A DNA stretch of 64,000 nucleotides, from positions 310,001 to 374,000 of the forward strand of contig JAWWNJ010000126.1 of assembly GCA_037176885.1 (NCBI GenBank). Direction: 5' to 3'. Below are positions 1 to 12,679 of the stretch, in pieces. The translations under genes were made by a program, and so were the position numbers. Origin of the DNA: Favolaschia claudopus (taxonomy: Eukaryota; Basidiomycota; Agaricomycetes; Agaricales; Mycenaceae). Positions within the stretch are counted from its first letter, which is position 1. The number at the start of each line of letters is the position of its first letter. The notes beneath the pieces are model-generated. The model saw nothing but the letters and a program-made list of their open reading frames with translations, did no database searches and had not been told where the DNA came from.

Positions 1-74
1 TCGGTGTGCGGCTATTTCTAATCACATTTAGGTTCACGATCTACGTTCACGCAGCCACTTTCTCCCATCGTTGC

Positions 75-3000
75 AGGCTGTTCTCACCAACCCGTCTATC
101 ATCAAGATGGGCCATTCAATTCGCCAAACTCTTCAAACCATATCGCGTGCATTTTCAATTTCTGAAATTGATGACATGCTTCGAGGTCGAAACCCTCCTC
201 TTCTTGACCTCGGAAAGTACGCCAAATTGAAAGGGGTGCTCGGAGATTCTTCAGTCTCCTTCCCCGCACTCATTGGAGCTGTGCTTAAATGCTCATTGGC
301 AGCTCCCGAATTTGTGTCGGAGAGCTCAGCTCGATCGGTAGAATATCTCTTGCTCGAGATTGAGGCTCAGTGGGAGACATTTGTTTCTCTCCGCTCCCGT
401 GACTCTCTCGGAGTCCCACTCCAACCATCGCAGGCCAAAAACCACGGGCAGCGGGTTACTTTGATGCAGGCTTGCAAGCCGATTGCGGAGGCGACTATTG
501 TTGGGCAACACATTGGATTCCTTGATGTTGTCATGGACAATGAAGGTCGGACAAAGCGCATCAAGATTTCTGCCTCTCGCTCTCTCATTCAGATTACCAA
601 GGTTTGCCAAATCCGCACTGTGAGCTATCCATTTAATTGATTTCACCAAGGTCCTCGTTTCAGGTGCTATTCATTCAGAATCACTTCACCCACAAACAAT
701 CGAGTGGATCTTTGCTCACGGAGCACACACTGTTGTTCTAACGTCACAGCTTCTCACTCGCGGCGAGATATCTCCCGTTCGGGGTGATCCTCTGATGCGC
801 ATATTCCAAGTGCCTGCACCTCCGCCAGAACTTGATGATGCAGAGTTTTCGGCGACATACTCGGAAAATTCCGAGGCAGAGCTGCAATTTGAACACTGGT
901 CCGAAGCTATTTTGGATGACTTCGAGGACTCGAGTGACTCCGACGATTATGATGAGTCAGACCTCGAGTTCGACGAGAGTTCTCTGATAACTTTTCAAGT
1001 TGATCTGCCTGTGAGTTTTTTTTGTTCGAGTTATCTTTGAAGATTTTGATGTTGTTTAGGGCCAATCTGAGCCGTTCATTGCTCGCGCAGACAATGTAAG
1101 CAATTCAATGCACTTACCGATAACCATTTGATTTCCGAGTCATTTATTCAGAGAACTCCGCCTGCTCAGCTTATCGCTACGTACCATAACACCTGCACTG
1201 TTATCGGAGCACACACAGGTACTCTCCCCACCCGTGTTCTTGATGATGCCTTCCACTTTATGGACCGGCTACTGCGCCTGCTGTCGAAGAAACACTCCGT
1301 ATTCAAGGCCTTCTCTCATGACTTCAGCGAAGCAATTTTTATCCGAGACAAATCTGATGTTTCGGCGGTTCGCGCAGTTCTAGAAGCACATGGTATTAAT
1401 TGGGAATATGCCAAACGCGCAAAAGCTAACGCCCTCAATCGTCGCATCCGCCGCTACATCCCCGAGCGCACAATTCTCTTGAACCGAGTCACAAAATTGT
1501 TCAACGCGTACGCTGAAATCCAGTGCTCGACAAAGAAGACACGAGGACCATTTTTTACTGATGATGCAAAAGAAATGGTCACCCATCTCCTCGACACGGT
1601 TCAAAATGGCTACCTCTCTGACCCTCACGGTATTTCCCTTTACTATCTGATGGGGACGGACCGTGACGGTTTGAATATGTACCGCACGGTGCGCGGAACA
1701 AACTCAGTTGAAGGTGGTTTCCATATGGTGGTACGGCGGATTTTTGGCTCTCTCCGAGCATCTCCAGAGTTGGCTGAATGCTTGCTCGTGAACTGGATTC
1801 ATCGCCGGAACAAGAGAGTAATTTTTTCGATTATCTTTCTCCTGCTGCTTTTTCAACATTCCACAGGTTGGATTCTACAACCGCACGGGAACAAAATATC
1901 GGGGCCATCACGATATCTGGGTTCGGGATGAGATCGTAGAGCTGGCCACCATGGCCGGTCTCAAACCCTCATTCCCATTTCCCCGCGTTCTATCAACACG
2001 GATTGCTACATCCGAAACCATCGGAATCCTGCCCATCTCGACGTCTCTCGCAGAAAAGTACAACATCACCACGCTTCCCCGTCCCCGTGTTACCGGTGTA
2101 CCCCATCATCGCGACACTCCGGTCCATGTTCTGACGAGATTATCAACCAAACCAACCAATCAGTATCGCTATCTCCAGCTGCGTCAGCGTGTCCTCTATC
2201 CCCTTCTCCCCCCGCATACAATGCGCGAGCTCATCTTTTTCAAAGCCAATATCAATCGCCCAGAATTTCGGAAGACAACAGCGAAACTATACCCTCCCCA
2301 TGAACGCAACAAAAATGTTGATTGGGAGAAATTTACACCGTGGTGGAATGCACAAGTCAACTTCCAACCTCACACCGTCACCGATTCAAATATGCGATTA
2401 TACTACAAGATACCACAGCAACTCGAGGCGCACCACAAGAAGATGATTTTGTGGTCATCTGAACAGTCCACTTTGGCGGCGGGTGCTAACTATGCAGCAC
2501 GGCAGGAATTTGTTGATATTCTGAATGCCAAAGACAACTTGACCGATGTGCTTCCCGCAATTCAACTTACCCCTCAACCGGACGGTGAACTTGATCTTTC
2601 GGTTACTGGTGAGTGAATTGAAGACTTGTAAGCAGACACTGATTATGATTATCTGCACAGCGGGTTATGAACCTGTGACATTCAATTCAACGGCTGCCCG
2701 CCCAGGCGAAGATCAACAACAAGACAACAACTTCGTACAAGACGACGATGCGGAACCTGAAATTACCAATTTACCTCTCGCACCCGTCGATACACCGCTC
2801 ATCACAATCATCCCCTCATCGCAGCCGGTTCAACGGCAAACTTTGTTGCCAGGTGCTCCCGCTCCGGTATTGAAGAAAACACGATCCCCGAAGCGGTGTG
2901 CGGTGTGCATGAAGAACAAGTGTCGCAGGCGGCTTGAGTGCAATGGCAGAGGCGGCAAGGATTTGTGTACATGTGGGCACACACTGTTGGTGCGGAAGGG

Positions 3001-3076
3001 GGAGCGGGTGCGATGCAGCGAAGAGGACCTTGAAATTTACTGGGCATCACAGGAGGCGACGTCGAACGTAGTGTAA
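75..3076 (+). CDS. 3'-5' exonuclease-like / transposase-like fusion protein, 5' partial
   Basis: The gene enters from the left edge: an acceptor (TTGCAG) precedes position 75 and coding continues through about five exons (75-about 600, about 649-1011, a short exon near 1060-1094, about 1150-1819, then on to 2609 and about 2661-3076). The first exon reads HSIRQTLQTISRAF...LDLGKYAKLKGVL...FPALIGAVLK, which resembles the end of an RNase D/Werner-type 3'-5' exonuclease fold. After an acidic Asp/Ser/Glu stretch comes a region with SDPHGISLYY and RGTNSVEGG followed by RTGTKYRGHHDIW, a pattern I associate with transposase-derived proteins of basidiomycetes. The tail has a Cys cluster (CAVCMKNKCRRRLEC and LCTCGH) that probably binds zinc. 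The frames join cleanly, so the visible part appears intact. The exonuclease and transposase labels are inferences from motif shape; no catalytic triad is assigned. Confidence 0.65.
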
Positions 3077-3138
3077 CTGAGCATCTTTGAATAAATTGGG
3101 TTGGTGTTTGCAGAATTGATGCGCAGTACACATGAGTA

Positions 3139-3346
3139 GCAGCGCACGCTGCGCGGCGCTCGAATTCGAGCGCCGGGGAACGAGCGCTGCTTCCTCAGAG
3201 TGTGGCGATGGGATACGGAGACAATGTGGTGCGGTGTGCCGGGTGTGGAAAAGGAGCGGAGGTGGTGGTTGGAAATAAATCGAGTTTGTGCGCGCAGAGA
3301 GTTCTCTGCGCGCAACTCGACGTTTGGGTAATCCAAACGTCGAGTT
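3139..3346. repeat. Cluster of perfect palindromes downstream of the exonuclease-like gene
   Basis: Four inverted repeats lie within 210 bp: a 6-bp-arm hairpin at 3139-3152; a perfect 20-bp palindrome, GGCGCTCGAATTCGAGCGCC, at 3155-3174; a 26-nt inverted repeat with 12-bp arms and a 2-nt centre at 3289-3314; and a 14-bp-arm hairpin with a 5-nt loop at 3314-3346. All arms are perfect. The first lies about 60 bp after the stop codon of the preceding gene. Confidence 0.85.
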
Positions 3347-3940
3347 CTAGCCTAACATTGAATGATAAAAGAAAAACTAAATAATTTCACTGTAAACACA
3401 CCTCGAGCTTGATATTGAGGAGATTGGGAGAGGTTTCACAGGTAGTCACCGCTTGGGGCACCAGGAAGACAGAACCAGAGTAGAGTAAGACCAATGGGCA
3501 AGAAAACCGGCTTGCGAGGCGTAGTAGCGACGATGTCCGACCCGGAATCGGCGAATAATCGGGGCGAGTCGGCTCGGAATCCCGGATTTCCATGTCGTTC
3601 GTCGTCGCTTTGAGAGACCAGAAGAGTACTTGAGGATAGAGCTGAGGTGTCGCGTCGACGCGTTGAGTCGCGTTGAGGGGAAGAGAAACGAGTCATATCG
3701 CCACTTGGCCGCTGGCAAGAAGATTGCCGCCGGTTGACGTGAGAGAAAGTAAATATAGTTTGAAAACCATTCGCTGGGGCTTACCGCGGGTTCGGGTATG
3801 GACATAGGTTTGAAATCAGCGCATTTTGACGGAACGCACGGCATCGATAGGCAAATCAAACAAATACATCGTCGTTTTCACTCGTTAAACCGCATTGAAG
3901 CGCGAAATTTACAGCGGAGGGGGTTTCAATAAATTGTGTG

Positions 3941-4092
3941 AGTCTCCCCCTTTTTTCCCCTCTTTTCCTCTCTTTTCGTTTTGAAAAAACGCGATTTTTT
4001 CGTTGCGTCCACAGACATAGTACATGAGCCTTGGTTTAGGGCTCATTCATCATGCCTGTGGCTGGCTATGTCTCGGCTAGACATAGCCAAAT
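3941..4092. repeat. Dispersed repeat, copy 1, with hairpins
   Basis: A pyrimidine-rich run (CCCTCTTTTCCTCTCTTTT) is followed by a GATTTTTTCG block and CCACAGACATAG...CATGAGCC..TGGTTTAG. The same order recurs at 5338-5435. This copy also carries two hairpins: TGAGCC/GGCTCA around 4025-4045 and GGCTATGTCT/AGACATAGCC with a 5-nt loop around 4064-4088. Confidence 0.6.
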
Positions 4093-5337
4093 GATCCTAT
4101 GTGATCCCGGCACTTCCGACTGATCCTACCTGTCAAACTCGGCAGTCGCCGTACGAGCGTATCACTGGCGTATTGGCAAGTCTTCAACTCCCTTCCCCCG
4201 AGATAGAGCCACCTGGAGGTCCAATAAATTTACAGATTGATCATTCAGATATGTGCTATTGAATGACTGAAAGAATTTTTATCTTATCTTTTGACTTCGA
4301 AGCTTCAACTCGAATCTGGGGCAAGTTGCAACGATAGTCAATAGTGCAAAGTATCCTATACGGGTCAATTTAAGGCGCGATTAGAGGGTTCAGAATTCAG
4401 TGTAATCATATCGATTACACAGAACATTTGTGCATGTACACAGAAATGCATACAACTTGTGCCGAGGTCAAATCCTACCTTTCAATTTGTCAAATTGACG
4501 TTCGTTGTTTCGGAATATCCCTTTTCAGATTTAAAGCAGAGTCCAAACGGAGGCGGAGAAGTGGCCTGTAAGAGTAGAATTGAACCAGAGAATTTATTAC
4601 TGACCTGAACTCTGTCAGTTCTTGAATGTTTGGATTGCAATTGGATTGAATCTCGCCGCGCAGCGCAGGAAAAAATCTGTGGAGACACCTGCTAGCCTAA
4701 TTTGCCTACATAACAAGTACCAGTGCTCACTTGATTCAAATTCTCCTTGTGGCCGCGCAGTCGGAAGACTTGAACCACTTGGTTTTCGCGTTGAACTCGC
4801 ATTCCAAGATCTGCAGCTGAGAATGGTGAGCGGCATTAAATTCGATTCAAGGGTGCTACTTTCTATAGAGTTTTATTCAGCCGAATTGGTATATTCATAC
4901 ACAACAGGGGAGAAACTTTGTGGCGGCGCCGTTGGAAGTTTTGCAGAATTTAAAGTTGCTTAGGCTTGAATCAATGTGAGTTCTTCGAGTTTCAGGATCA
5001 AATAGTTTTCAATCTGTAGAAACAGTTGGAAGGTTCAGAACAAAGTCTGGGACTAGGTCACAAAAGAAGGAGAATATAGCGGAATTGAAGGAGACGGAAA
5101 GAAGCGCCCATTTAGCGCCCGAGCGGAAAATGCCGTGTTACGGAAGCTTACGCATCTTGAATTCCATTCGCTGGGCCTATGTTTCTTTTGGGAATTAGCT
5201 CCGAGGGACATAGCCAGAAATCAAGATGACTTACCATAAAGAGATAGGAAATCAAGATGCCAAATCGCCCTTTGCATGGACTACAGCGCCGTTTGATAGC
5301 GAGAAAGCTGAGGTACGGAGTCTCTGGTGGTCACCAA

Positions 5338-5435
5338 AGGTCTCTCTTTTTTCTCTCTTTTTCTCTCTTTTTTGCCAACTTGAAAACTTGATTTTTTCAC
5401 CGCAGCCACAGACATAGGACATAAGCCTGGTTTAG
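5338..5435. repeat. Dispersed repeat, copy 2
   Basis: This is a second copy of the element at 3941, in the same orientation and diverged (about three quarters identical by eye). Both copies have CATTCGCTGGG upstream (around 3768 and 5167) and CACAGACATAG followed by TGGTTTAG at the end. Confidence 0.6.
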
Positions 5436-6593
5436 TCGCATACTGTTGCAGATCTGAACTGATAGTGCATTGGATAGCTACCTGAGGTTTCTGGAAAAGA
5501 ACTTCGCTGTGTATTTAACAGTGATATGTTTACTGGATGGCTTTCGGTCTGAAAGCTGCCAAAACCCTGCTATTTAATTCTGATACCTTAGTCTCCTATT
5601 ACTTACCTCAATTTTATATGATACGGTAAGAACCCTAGGCACCAGAACATCGACGCAAACAGAATGCGCTGGGTATACCCAGCACATAATTTGGGAAAAG
5701 ATTGGCTGGCAGTGGGGATATGTTCCGCAGAAAGCTGTAAAATGGAATTGGGCGTGCATCTCTGCGAATGGAGCAGGAATATAAAGAGAGTACCTCTGGG
5801 GTGTGCATCATAGGTGTTTTCTTGGCGAAGTAACCAAACAACCTTGACTCAGAAGACTGAGTACGAAACTCGAGACTTGCTTATAAAGTAGAAATAAAAA
5901 GGTAGAATGCCATGTCATGCTCAGGATGATACCAGGGATTGAACCTGTTCTCATAGTTTACGCTTAGATGGACTCTAGAGAGGTACTGAAGCTCGAGATT
6001 CAACATACAGTCAGCGGATACCGAGGTAACAATGGGCAAAGAGTCACTGAACAACCCCTCGAAAATTCAAACCATCCGTGCGGAATTATCCGGAGTACTT
6101 ACCTTCAACTCGGTTCTTTCCTGTTACATGCCGGTCCGAATTCTGCTTCAATTCGCGCACGTACTGTTCATCGCCGCTCAAGGTAAGCTCATTCAAAGAT
6201 GACTGGTTTTTTTATCCCCTCTTTTTCTTCTTGCATCTCGAGAGAAAGGAAAAATCCATTTATTCCGATCAGTGGTAACTTCAGGCCAAGCGTACGTACG
6301 TGGTAAACCTACTTACATTATTACATACCCCTGCACTGCTCATGAATTGGTGCGTCCACAGGTAAATTCAATTTGCGCTCAAGTGAAATCAAGTCAAAGC
6401 AATATCTGCATCAGAAAGTCGTGTAAGCTTGATTTCTCGTCTTTTCGAGGATTGGGAAACGTACAGGTGCACTCCTCGTGGATGCAGCGCGTCGGTGTGG
6501 TTAGAATCCAAAAGCAGAGGCGTTGTCGAGAGCAACGTCCCGGTTGACGAAAGATAGACGAGCGCGTGCGATTCTCTATTCATGTTGTTTTTA

Positions 6594-8226
6594 TCATGTA
6601 TGAGTACTTGGTCCATTCGAAGGAAGATTGAGAGACGTACCACTGGCAGCGCGTACGGGTCTTGCTCCCGCTGTCGGACGGTTTGGCGACGAATCGTTGG
6701 GGGATTTCAGCGGCGCGGCGCCGCGACGCGGTGGTGCCGAATATTGCATGGCTTGATGCGCATCAATTCCTTGACGGGGCGGGATAGGGGTGATCCACAT
6801 CGGGGGCCGGGACGAGCAGATGTCGAGTCATTCCAGCCGCCATAGGATTAGGTATCTTGACGCGGGCGGGTGGTGATAGCGTCGGAACGGGTAGGTAGGT
6901 AGGTCGGGAAATCTCAAGATTAGCATGATTTTCGCCGTTTTTGATTGATTCGAGAGACGCTAGGCTGGCTTGAGCGGGTCTTGGCGGGGATTTGGACGGT
7001 GTCGAGCGCGGAGCCTCCAGTACGTAGGACGAGCGGGGAAAGAGGCGAGGAGGCGCGCGGTCGTTGGCGGTATCGATTCTTTCTCAAGAAGAGGCGAGTT
7101 CAGATTGACTGCATTCGGAGCAGAGAAGGTAAGAGTTTACCTACCGGGAACCGGGCTGCGCCAGGAATCGGCATCGGCGGGATGGGGTGTCGGAAGTCGT
7201 GGGCTCAGCGGCGTCAGTTTCCATCTAATGTGATGTGGCGGGCTGTCGACGTATTGCAGTATGCTGAGTAGCGTGGGGAAGGGGAGAAGGGGTAGTAGAC
7301 TGCTTCGAAGTCGGCGAGGGCGGGAATGGTATCGGGAAGGCGAGGCGGGGCGCGCCCGCGCCGCTGGAGAAGTGAGTTAGGGATAGGTGGGAGCGTACAA
7401 TGTAGTACACGTACCTGGAATTCTCTTATGTAAATTTGCGGGTGGGGTCGAGGGCGTAGGGGGCGGCGGGCGCGGTGCTTGGAAAGGTCGCTGGCGGAGT
7501 GAGCGCCGGGGAGCGGGAGAAGAGGAGCGAGAGGGAAAGAGATGACAAGAGAGGAGGGAAGGGGACGTGGAGAATTTGAAGCTGTAAGCCGTACACTTGG
7601 CGTACGAGCGGCGGAATTTGAGCCGTGTGGGAAAGAGGTGTGCTGAGCGGGTGGAGGACGGAGCGGATGTGGAAGAGCGAAGTCGGCAGGGGTCGAGGTA
7701 TCGTTGTGTGACGTCGCGTTGACGACGGGGTGAGCACCGGCGGGGATTCGGTCGGTGGAGCGCGGCGTTGGGAAGCTGGATGTCGTTTGACGGGGAGTTG
7801 GGCGCAGATGATCGAAGGCGACGCCCGGGCATCTAGAGTCGGAGAGGGTACGGGACGAGGTCGCCGTGATGCCGAACCCTCGACGTACGGAGGAGTAGGT
7901 GTCGGCTGCCGTCGGGCTTTGAGGTCGGTGTTGACAAGGGGGAAGGGAGGTGAAGGGGACTCGGAGCCGGCGGGGGCGCTGCGGGAGGCAAAGCCAGGTG
8001 CAGAGGCGGTGGTGCCGGTTGACACGTTGATGAAGCGGGCGTCTATGGCGTTCGTCGAGACGGAGGTGGGCAGACTTGGGGACTCGGGGAGAGCGAGGCC
8101 GCAGACCGCCAGCACACTGTGTTTGGTTGTGAGTGGTCGTGGGAGCGCATTTCGGCAGCTTCCGGCAGCTTGCCCCTGTTTGTTCGCACATCTCTTCTCC
8201 CACCTCCACCTCCACGTTGCCTCCAC
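6594..8226 (-). CDS. Possible Pro/Ser-rich protein gene in a GC-rich block (uncertain)
   Basis: This stretch is markedly richer in GC than its surroundings, and several minus-strand frames stay open for 150-330 codons, which GC content alone could cause. The frame read from about 8226 down to 7426 is rich in Pro, Ser, Thr and Ala with no recognised domain; neighbouring frames have similar composition. It could be a low-complexity regulatory protein with several introns, or an open GC-rich region that is not coding. No exon set can be chosen with confidence. Confidence 0.2.
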
Positions 8227-8429
8227 GCCCTCAGTACTCAGTGCTCAGGACTCTTGAACCGATGCTCACCCTAAGCTTTGCAGCCGGGTGTCTCTTCCTT
8301 GACGAATCTCGCACCCTCCCTGTCGCCGCCGCCGCTCGCGCCGGCCACAAATGCCAATTGAAGTCCTTCAAGTTCATAAATATCGGCTCTATGGCCCAAG
8401 TACTCGGACAACCACAGTATCCCTGATGC

Positions 8430-10235
8430 CAAAAAATCACCAAATTTTCTGAAATGGTCAGCCTTGATAGCTCATCTGGGCTTCCGCTTTTTACGACAGT
8501 ACCTGCCTACCGGAACTCGTTCTTTCAAGTTGCCCTTCTTCTGGGAACAAACGACCTTCATATTCGATCTGGGACGCATCATCGGTATACTACAAGCATC
8601 GGAATCCTTCAGATGACTAATTAGGTCGCCGCCCTTTGTCACAATCTTACTTACAATCATGGGCGAGCTGAAGGCTTTAAGCTTACCGGCAAATGGTCAA
8701 GAAACAGTCTTTCCAAACTTCATGATGTCTAAGTATGATCCGAACTCACTCGCTGACAAGTGTTCAGGCTCCCGACGCCATCCGAGTGAGAGTGGGAGGG
8801 AAGATGAGCCGCGTTGATCCTCAACGTCGACATCTGGCTGCTACGGGGTATGTAACCTCACGCTCCCCCCGTCCGAAGAAACCAGGCCTGTCTTCAAGTT
8901 AACTTCTCCTACATGCGCCTTCCTTCCTTGAAACTGCACACTTCGTTTTAATTATCACTTGATTCTTTGTTGTTTTCATCCATCTTCGGCGCCAGCTTTA
9001 CTACAAAATCGAACTCCCCATCCTACGCGCTGTTTTGCCTCGACGAAGCGTATTTCCTTCCTTCCTTAAATACTGCATCGTGCAGCCTAATCAGCTTTGC
9101 CTTCGACTGTTTAAGCGCTTCAAATTCATCATCAAAGGTTATTCGACTTCCTCTTCGATCAATACGACCTACATACTAACGAAATTGAAACTCTTTGGTA
9201 AAGCGCACCTCCCGACGCCTTGGCCCGAATTCCTCGCATCGGCGCACACTAGAACTGTCTTGCGCTCAACGATTTTGTTCTTCCTTCGGCTCGATCGCTT
9301 TGTTGCTTCAGCAGCCTCGATGCCATGTCGGGAGCGTCGAGATCAAATCAAGGCCTAGGATCCCAATCCACTATATAAGCCCGGGACGTTTCGGTAAGTA
9401 TGCTGGTTGACCGTTCGATAGAAGCTATCGCTGGCACTGCCAATGGATTTGCAGCCTGTTATTCCGAATCCCTCGTACCGAATGCTCTTCTGGTCAACAT
9501 TCCTGCCGGATTCACTGCACGTTGCTTCGACGTCGAGTTTGCCCCTTGGGCTTCGACTTTCTTCTCGAATTTCTCCCCAATTACTTAATTTGCTTTTTCA
9601 TTCAGGGTCAAAAGCCACGCTCAAGAGCACTCACCATCCATCCATTGTACGTGCCCCCCCCCGCAAACCACAGCTCCATCTAACGATAGTCCAGGAGTGA
9701 CACCTATTCCGCATGTACGCAACCTTCTTTCACCTCGAATCAATCTCATAGTTTCATTTAGCAGATTTTCTTGCGGCGCCCGGGTCGTCCATACGTTTTC
9801 CCTTCCCAACAGGTATCGCGATCGTTGTTCGATCCATTGGTATGTCCACACACGGCTGATATATATTTGTTTCAGGACTTCAGCCCGGGGATGGAGTGAG
9901 TGAGTTATATTCCGGATATGTGGGGCGATGAAGGAGCGGGACCTCTGAATACACTGCGAGAGGTAAATTTCGAATCTGAGAATATCAATTCAAGTTCCCA
10001 ATCCTCAACTCTTATCAACTGAAACGCCAAGTCAATCTGACCCTCAGTCCTCACAGCCATCGATACCGAAATTGAAACAAAACATATTCTCTTTCGAGAC
10101 CCCCGCGCGCCGCTTTCAAATGTTCAGTCTTTTCGCTCACGAGGCAGCACATGTACACCCAGCGCGTCGGTTTAACATCACGAAGCTTTCCGATTGATCT
10201 TTCTTGCCAGATTTATTCCGCCTCCCTCTAGAGTC
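8430..10235. other. Unassigned stretch
   Basis: Several short open frames are present on both strands but none shows a recognised motif. No repeats or RNA genes are evident. Confidence 0.4.
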
Positions 10236-10239
10236 TAAA

Positions 10240-10529
10240 GGTATCTGCGATCTCTGAAGCCATTCTTCCAACGCATCCAGTCAGCGCTCATCGGCCCGCA
10301 CTGGCAGAAAGTCGAGAGAGATGTGGATGCAGCTCTACGATTCCTGTGTTTTGAGGGCAATGGTCCTTCACGTTTCACAGATTCGGCCCAATTTCCGAGG
10401 TGCGCAGGCAGGAGACATGACAGCATCACTGGTGTGTGGGAGACATTCGAGGAAGACGTGTCGACCGATTTCAGGTGCAAGTCGTCGCGGAAGGGATACC
10501 GGGGACTGGTACGAAGCTACGGTTTGTAA
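10240..10529 (+). CDS. Possible terminal exon of an unidentified gene
   Basis: After an AG acceptor near 10240 the frame reads LRSLKPFFQRIQSALIG...WQKVERDVDAALRFL and ends ...RGLVRSYGL at a stop near 10529. The composition (amphipathic, Trp and Arg spread out) looks coding, but no upstream exon or domain was found. It may be a gene fragment. Confidence 0.25.
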
Positions 10530-11056
10530 ATCTCAATCCCAATGAAGGTCGTCGGGTTGAACTTGAGCGTCCGATACTAGTATCTGATTGTTTGTATACA
10601 ACAGAGCGGTGAAGGGCGAACGTGCCAGCTGGTATGCATGAGTGTTGGAAAAAGAGCAGTGAAAGGAGCTTGCTTGTAATACAAGGATAGCCGTTAGCGC
10701 CCAAGCTATATGGAGAAGTCTTCAACTTCAACCAAACTTCAACATCGGAATCATTCTTCGTTCGAATTAGGTTACTAAAACTAACTTTAGTGGCCTTCAC
10801 GCACCTCCAGTGCCTCTATATCGTTGTTTGACGGTGGGCCGTTGGTGGATCAGTACGCGAAAAAATCAGCTCAAGCTTGAACTGGCAGTGGTTTCTGCGT
10901 TGGATTTCCCATTAAGCGCCGGCTGGGCGCTTAGCGCTTACGAAACAGCGATCAAGATCTTTGAGTCAGCACGTGCCTGAATAACAACTTGCCTCACGCT
11001 TTTCTTCTTCTTCCTCACCGCACCGAAAAAACGAACCTCTCACCCTCCGAACCACA

Positions 11057-12679
11057 ATGCCATCCCCAGTGACCGTCGACAACGAATCGCTGCAAGACGC
11101 TCTACGCGACCAGGCTGCAGCCCTTCGAGCGCAGATGGACGCTCTCCGCGCTCGGACGACCGCTCTTGACGCGAAAAAAGTCGCACTCAGGCTGGAATTG
11201 GAGGCTGTGATGCTGGAGGAAGCTGGGTGCCGGAAAGAGATGACGCTCATGGACTGTACGTTAACCACAGTTCTCAAGAAAGTCTCCCACATATTCCGCA
11301 TTCCGCGGGAGATCCTCACCGAGATATTTCGCTGGACTTTGTGGCCGGAATACACGCGACTGGTGGGCACACGCAATGTCCCGATCCCACCGTGGAAGCT
11401 AGGTCACATTTGTCGTTACTGGAGGGCGACTGCACAAGCGGATCCACGTCTTTGGTCCGACATCGTCATCGATTGCAGGCAGTCTTGCAGCCGCCAGCCT
11501 GGGGACAGGTGTTGGGATAATGAGGCGGGATGCCGTTATCATACGCCACCCTGTAATCCGGTCTCGGAATATCCTCTGGAAGCTCTTGCCACTCAACTTC
11601 ATTTGTCCGGCACTGGCTGTGTGTCGGTAGAGTTTTGGCTCGATTTTCAGAATCCGGTGCAGAACCCATCGCATATGATGGCTCTCTTGATCACTCTGGG
11701 CGCCGAGAGCAATCGGTGGATTCGATTCACTATCGGGGGCCGAATAGATCGTATGGGCGGAGTTTCCGGTGCACTATCCCAGGTCTGTGGCCGACTTGAC
11801 CAACTTCAATATCTCCATGTCGAATGTTGGGGTTCCAAGTGGCCAAAGCAGCTCAACGATGCATTTTCTGTTGCTCCAAACTTGCAGGAAGTCTACCTTT
11901 CATTGGACCTTAGTATACGCGCCCCTGGTCCTTCTATTTGTTGGGCTCAACTCACGAAGTTGGACATAACTGCTGAACCAGATTTCCTCCTCGACAGCTT
12001 GCGATTGGCCGAGAATCTCCGTGAACTCGTATTCACCGATACATTAGGACAAGAGGACCCGCATCCAGATTCCCCCCGGATCACTCAGAGCACAGGACTT
12101 CCGGAATTACGAAGACTATCGCTGAACGACGGGACGTGGGTTGCCCAATTTCTCTCTACACCAAAGCTCGAACATCTGAAGCTCGACTGGGAGATCGAAC
12201 GCATTCCCCCCTTCATTGTCCTGTCTAGGTGTAATTTGCACAGTTTGAGCGTCATTTGCTTTGAGCCAGCGACCATCATCACTGTCTTGCAAATGTCTCC
12301 TAATCTTTCCCATTTAGAACTTCCTTATCATGAGGGTTGCGGCCCGTACGACGAGCACTTGACGGAGGTGTTCTCTGCCTTAACCCTCAACGACACTCCA
12401 ACGGATATTTGCCCCAGATTGGGCTCACTCCGATTCGATTATGTGGAGTCATCGGATCTCCCTACGCTCTGTGACATGCTCCATTCCCGGTGGAGAGTTC
12501 CGCCACATCTACGATCGCTCAGAAGCATCGACATTGACAGAAACTACTTGCCGAATACGGATCCCGTTTGGGAACGGCTGGACGCATTTAGGCGTGACGG
12601 TTTGGAAATTGTAGGTTTGGAGGAGCCCCCGTCGGATGCGTCAGACGAGAAAGATTCGGACGACGAAGATGAACTTTGA
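11057..12679 (+). CDS. F-box-like protein with coiled-coil N-terminus
   Basis: A single 540-residue frame with no introns. Residues about 10-60 form an Ala/Leu/Arg-rich coiled coil (QAAALRAQMDALRARTTAL). Residues about 73-130 fit the F-box of agaricomycete F-box proteins: IFRIPREILTEIFRWTL followed by KLGHICRYWRATAQADPRLWSDI. The rest is Leu-rich with LRR-like spacing, ending in an acidic tail (SDEKDSDDEDEL). Such proteins are substrate adaptors of SCF ubiquitin ligases and bind SKP1 through the F-box. The family is hugely expanded in mushrooms, so the substrate cannot be guessed. The start is the first ATG, placed just after a pyrimidine-rich leader. Confidence 0.85.
   Translation: MPSPVTVDNESLQDALRDQAAALRAQMDALRARTTALDAKKVALRLELEAVMLEEAGCRKEMTLMDCTLTTVLKKVSHIFRIPREILTEIFRWTLWPEYTRLVGTRNVPIPPWKLGHICRYWRATAQADPRLWSDIVIDCRQSCSRQPGDRCWDNEAGCRYHTPPCNPVSEYPLEALATQLHLSGTGCVSVEFWLDFQNPVQNPSHMMALLITLGAESNRWIRFTIGGRIDRMGGVSGALSQVCGRLDQLQYLHVECWGSKWPKQLNDAFSVAPNLQEVYLSLDLSIRAPGPSICWAQLTKLDITAEPDFLLDSLRLAENLRELVFTDTLGQEDPHPDSPRITQSTGLPELRRLSLNDGTWVAQFLSTPKLEHLKLDWEIERIPPFIVLSRCNLHSLSVICFEPATIITVLQMSPNLSHLELPYHEGCGPYDEHLTEVFSALTLNDTPTDICPRLGSLRFDYVESSDLPTLCDMLHSRWRVPPHLRSLRSIDIDRNYLPNTDPVWERLDAFRRDGLEIVGLEEPPSDASDEKDSDDEDEL

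Larger units (their letters stand above)
3347..6590. other. Non-coding / unassigned stretch with a dispersed repeat
   Basis: No reading frame here has convincing protein character. Apart from the repeat pair at 3941-4092 and 5338-5435 I see only AT-rich unique-looking sequence. A minus-strand open frame at 3446-3859 has no recognisable domain and is not called. Confidence 0.5.

Noticed and set aside
3314..3350. Helitron 3' end (hairpin followed by CTAG)
   Set aside because: The hairpin abuts CTAG without the usual short spacer, the next base is not T, and no Helitron protein is present.
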